From positions 464,841 to 498,816 of the forward strand of contig DAOPQC010000004.1 in NCBI GenBank assembly GCA_035358815.1: 33,976 bases of DNA. The letters run 5' to 3'. Numbering within the stretch: position 1 is the stretch's first letter; each line of letters opens with the position of its first letter. A program made the position numbers and the translations under genes. This DNA comes from Thermoanaerobaculales bacterium (GTDB taxonomy: Bacteria; Acidobacteriota; Thermoanaerobaculia; Thermoanaerobaculales; Sulfomarinibacteraceae). Positions 32,906 through 33,976 of the stretch are shown in pieces. Below the pieces are notes generated by a model. It saw only the letters and a list, made by a program, of their open reading frames with translations. It was not told where the DNA came from and did not search any database.

Positions 32906-32940
32906 CCCGTTCCCGCTCCCGTTCCCGTTCCGGTTCCCGT
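32906..32940 (-). repeat. CGGGAA hexamer tract (complement strand)
   Basis: CCCGTTCCCGCTCCCGTTCC and similar units: on the minus strand five to six CGGGAA/CGGGAG repeats. It lies 11 bases after the HAD stop and 14 bases before the REP-like motif. The rest of the 253-base gap to the next gene holds only a further degenerate tract around 33050-33078. Confidence 0.75.
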
Positions 32941-32954
32941 CTGCAACACACAAT

Positions 32955-32975
32955 GGTGCCAGGCACCGAACTCCG
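32955..32975 (+). repeat. REP-like palindromic motif GGTGCCAGGCACC, copy 2
   Basis: 21 bases identical to 101-121, same orientation. In both places a CGGGAA-type tract lies within about 160 bases. Confidence 0.6.
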
Positions 32976-33135
32976 TACATCCCCTCGCATTTCCGCTGCC
33001 GGCCACGGCGCCATGCTCACCCTTCGCCTGCGCTGAACGGAGGCGGAGGCGGAATCGGGCACGGGGACGGAGACGAGGGTGTGACGCCGGCTCTCGAGGC
33101 TCCGCGCGGCGCAGCGCCTCGCCCCGGATCGGTGC

Positions 33136-33141
33136 CATACT
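33136..33141 (+). promoter_or_regulatory. Putative extended -10 (TGC-CATACT) of the glycerophosphodiesterase gene
   Basis: TGC followed by CATACT, ending 6 bases before the ATG at 33148, so transcription would start at or next to the start codon. There is no ribosome-binding site in front of the ATG. Confidence 0.35.
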
Positions 33142-33147
33142 CGCCCC

Positions 33148-33906
33148 ATGGCCTGGCCCGCTCACGAGCTGCGGCTCTACGGCCACCGGGGCGCCTCGGC
33201 GCGGCTGCCCGAGAACACCATCCCCGCCTTCCGGCAGGCGCTCGCCGACGGCGCGAATGCCCTCGAGCTCGACGTGCACCGCACCGCCGACGGCCGGATC
33301 GTGGTCGCGCATGACCCCGACGGGCGGCGCATGGCCGGAGTCGATCGCCGAATTGCCGAGCAGCCACTCGCCGAGGTACGGCGCTGGAACGTGGCGGCAG
33401 GCATCGCTGCCGGCGGCGGTTCGCGCTGCACCATCCCGACCCTGGACGAGGTCGTAGAGGCCTTTCCCGGCGTGCCGATCAGCGTCGACCTCAAGCCCAA
33501 AGACCCCCGCGCGGTGCCCGAGCTGATCGGTCTGCTCGAGCGCCACGACGCTGCGCAGTGGGTGACCATCGGCAGCTTCCACAGCCGCCTCGTTCACCTG
33601 GCGCGCCGCCTCGGCTACCCCGGGCCGACCGCGCTCACCCGCGGCGAGGTTGCGGCCGTGCGCCTGCTGCCGGCGGTGCTCGCGCGCCGGCTGGTGCGCG
33701 GTTGCTCCGCGATCATCCCCCGCCTCGGCGCGGGGCTCCGCCTCGACCGACGACCGTTCATTCAACGATGCCGCGCCATGGGGCTGCGGGCCGACTTCTG
33801 GGTGGTCAACGACCCCGGCGACGCCCGCGAGCTGCTGGAAAGAGGAGCCACAGGCATCATCACCGACGATCCTGCGCGGATCGCGGGGGTGTTCCAAGGT
33901 CAATGA
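33148..33906 (+). CDS. Glycerophosphodiester phosphodiesterase (GDPD)
   Basis: 252 residues. The TIM-barrel GDPD family hydrolyses glycerophosphodiesters to glycerol-3-phosphate and an alcohol. Catalytic and metal residues are in GHRGASARLPENT (His13, Arg14, Glu22) and ELDVHRTADGRIVVAHD (Glu40, Asp42, His55). Later family stretches are ISVDLKPKD and ADFWVVNDPGDARELLERGATGIITDDP. There is no signal peptide, so the enzyme is cytoplasmic, of the UgpQ type. The ATG at 33148 is preceded by a -10-like box but no ribosome-binding site. Confidence 0.93.
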   Translation: MAWPAHELRLYGHRGASARLPENTIPAFRQALADGANALELDVHRTADGRIVVAHDPDGRRMAGVDRRIAEQPLAEVRRWNVAAGIAAGGGSRCTIPTLDEVVEAFPGVPISVDLKPKDPRAVPELIGLLERHDAAQWVTIGSFHSRLVHLARRLGYPGPTALTRGEVAAVRLLPAVLARRLVRGCSAIIPRLGAGLRLDRRPFIQRCRAMGLRADFWVVNDPGDARELLERGATGIITDDPARIAGVFQGQ

Positions 33907-33917
33907 TCCCGAAACTA

Positions 33918-33957
33918 CGAGGCGCGCCTCGGGAACGGGAACGGGCACGGGAACGGG
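33918..33957. repeat. Palindrome CGAGGCGCGCCTCG and CGGGAA tract
   Basis: A 14-base perfect palindrome (33918-33931) begins 12 bases after the diesterase stop. It runs into CGGGAA-CGGGAA-CGGGCA-CGGGAA-CGGG (33930-33957). The window ends 19 bases later with no further feature. Confidence 0.65.
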
Positions 33958-33976
33958 TGATGGGCTAGCCCCTAGC

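Overview
The window is high-GC DNA from a Gram-negative bacterium with an outer membrane. Evidence for this is a FadL-type outer-membrane protein, Sec signal peptides, an exported nine-haem cytochrome and a periplasmic haem-type sensor kinase. The mix of tricorn-type S41 protease, LVIVD-type secreted protein, sigma-54 two-component system and many intergenic palindromes fits Acidobacteriota (Thermoanaerobaculia/Holophagae-like lineages), but this is inference from gene style only. There is no phage, plasmid, CRISPR, tRNA or rRNA signal.

Layout. 1-413: repeat-rich DNA. 414-3750: an ANKH/MATE-like membrane transporter, an aldo/keto reductase and a HAD phosphatase, all +. 4019-10439: a redox-sensing locus. 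A nine-CxxCH cytochrome (-) stands divergent from a sensor kinase with its own periplasmic CxxCH and a sigma-54-activating response regulator (+). A consensus-quality -24/-12 promoter points at the cytochrome, so this looks like a self-contained electron-acceptor-responsive circuit. 10944-14732: a receiver-like protein lacking the phosphoacceptor Asp, and a tricorn protease (-). 14909-19429: FadL plus an exported SGNH/GDSL hydrolase (one operon with promoter and terminator), then a secreted beta-propeller protein. That protein ends in the same roughly 220-residue module as the cytochrome; a third, broken copy of the module follows at 19568-19954. 20136-23607: a rhomboid-like pseudoprotease divergent from Lon. 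23488-24030: a doubtful Cys-rich remnant. 24256-30450: a complete SUF iron-sulfur operon, rrf2/sufR-like regulator, sufB, sufC, sufD, sufS, sufU, sufT, mostly with overlapping stops and starts. 30571-33906: tandem-domain PPK2 polyphosphate kinase (-), an HxpB-like HAD phosphatase and a glycerophosphodiesterase.

The intergenic DNA is unusually structured. Four long inverted-repeat elements (71-81 bp) begin exactly at TAG stop codons (2824, 10439, 20136 on the minus strand, 30451). Two of these belong to one sequence family, and three copies of a GATGCGC/GCGCATC hairpin lie near them. CGGGAA hexamer tracts and a GGTGCCAGGCACC palindrome recur towards the window ends. The most interesting features are the haem-sensor/sigma-54/multihaem circuit, the shared C-terminal module on two unrelated exported proteins, and the stop-codon-abutting palindromes.
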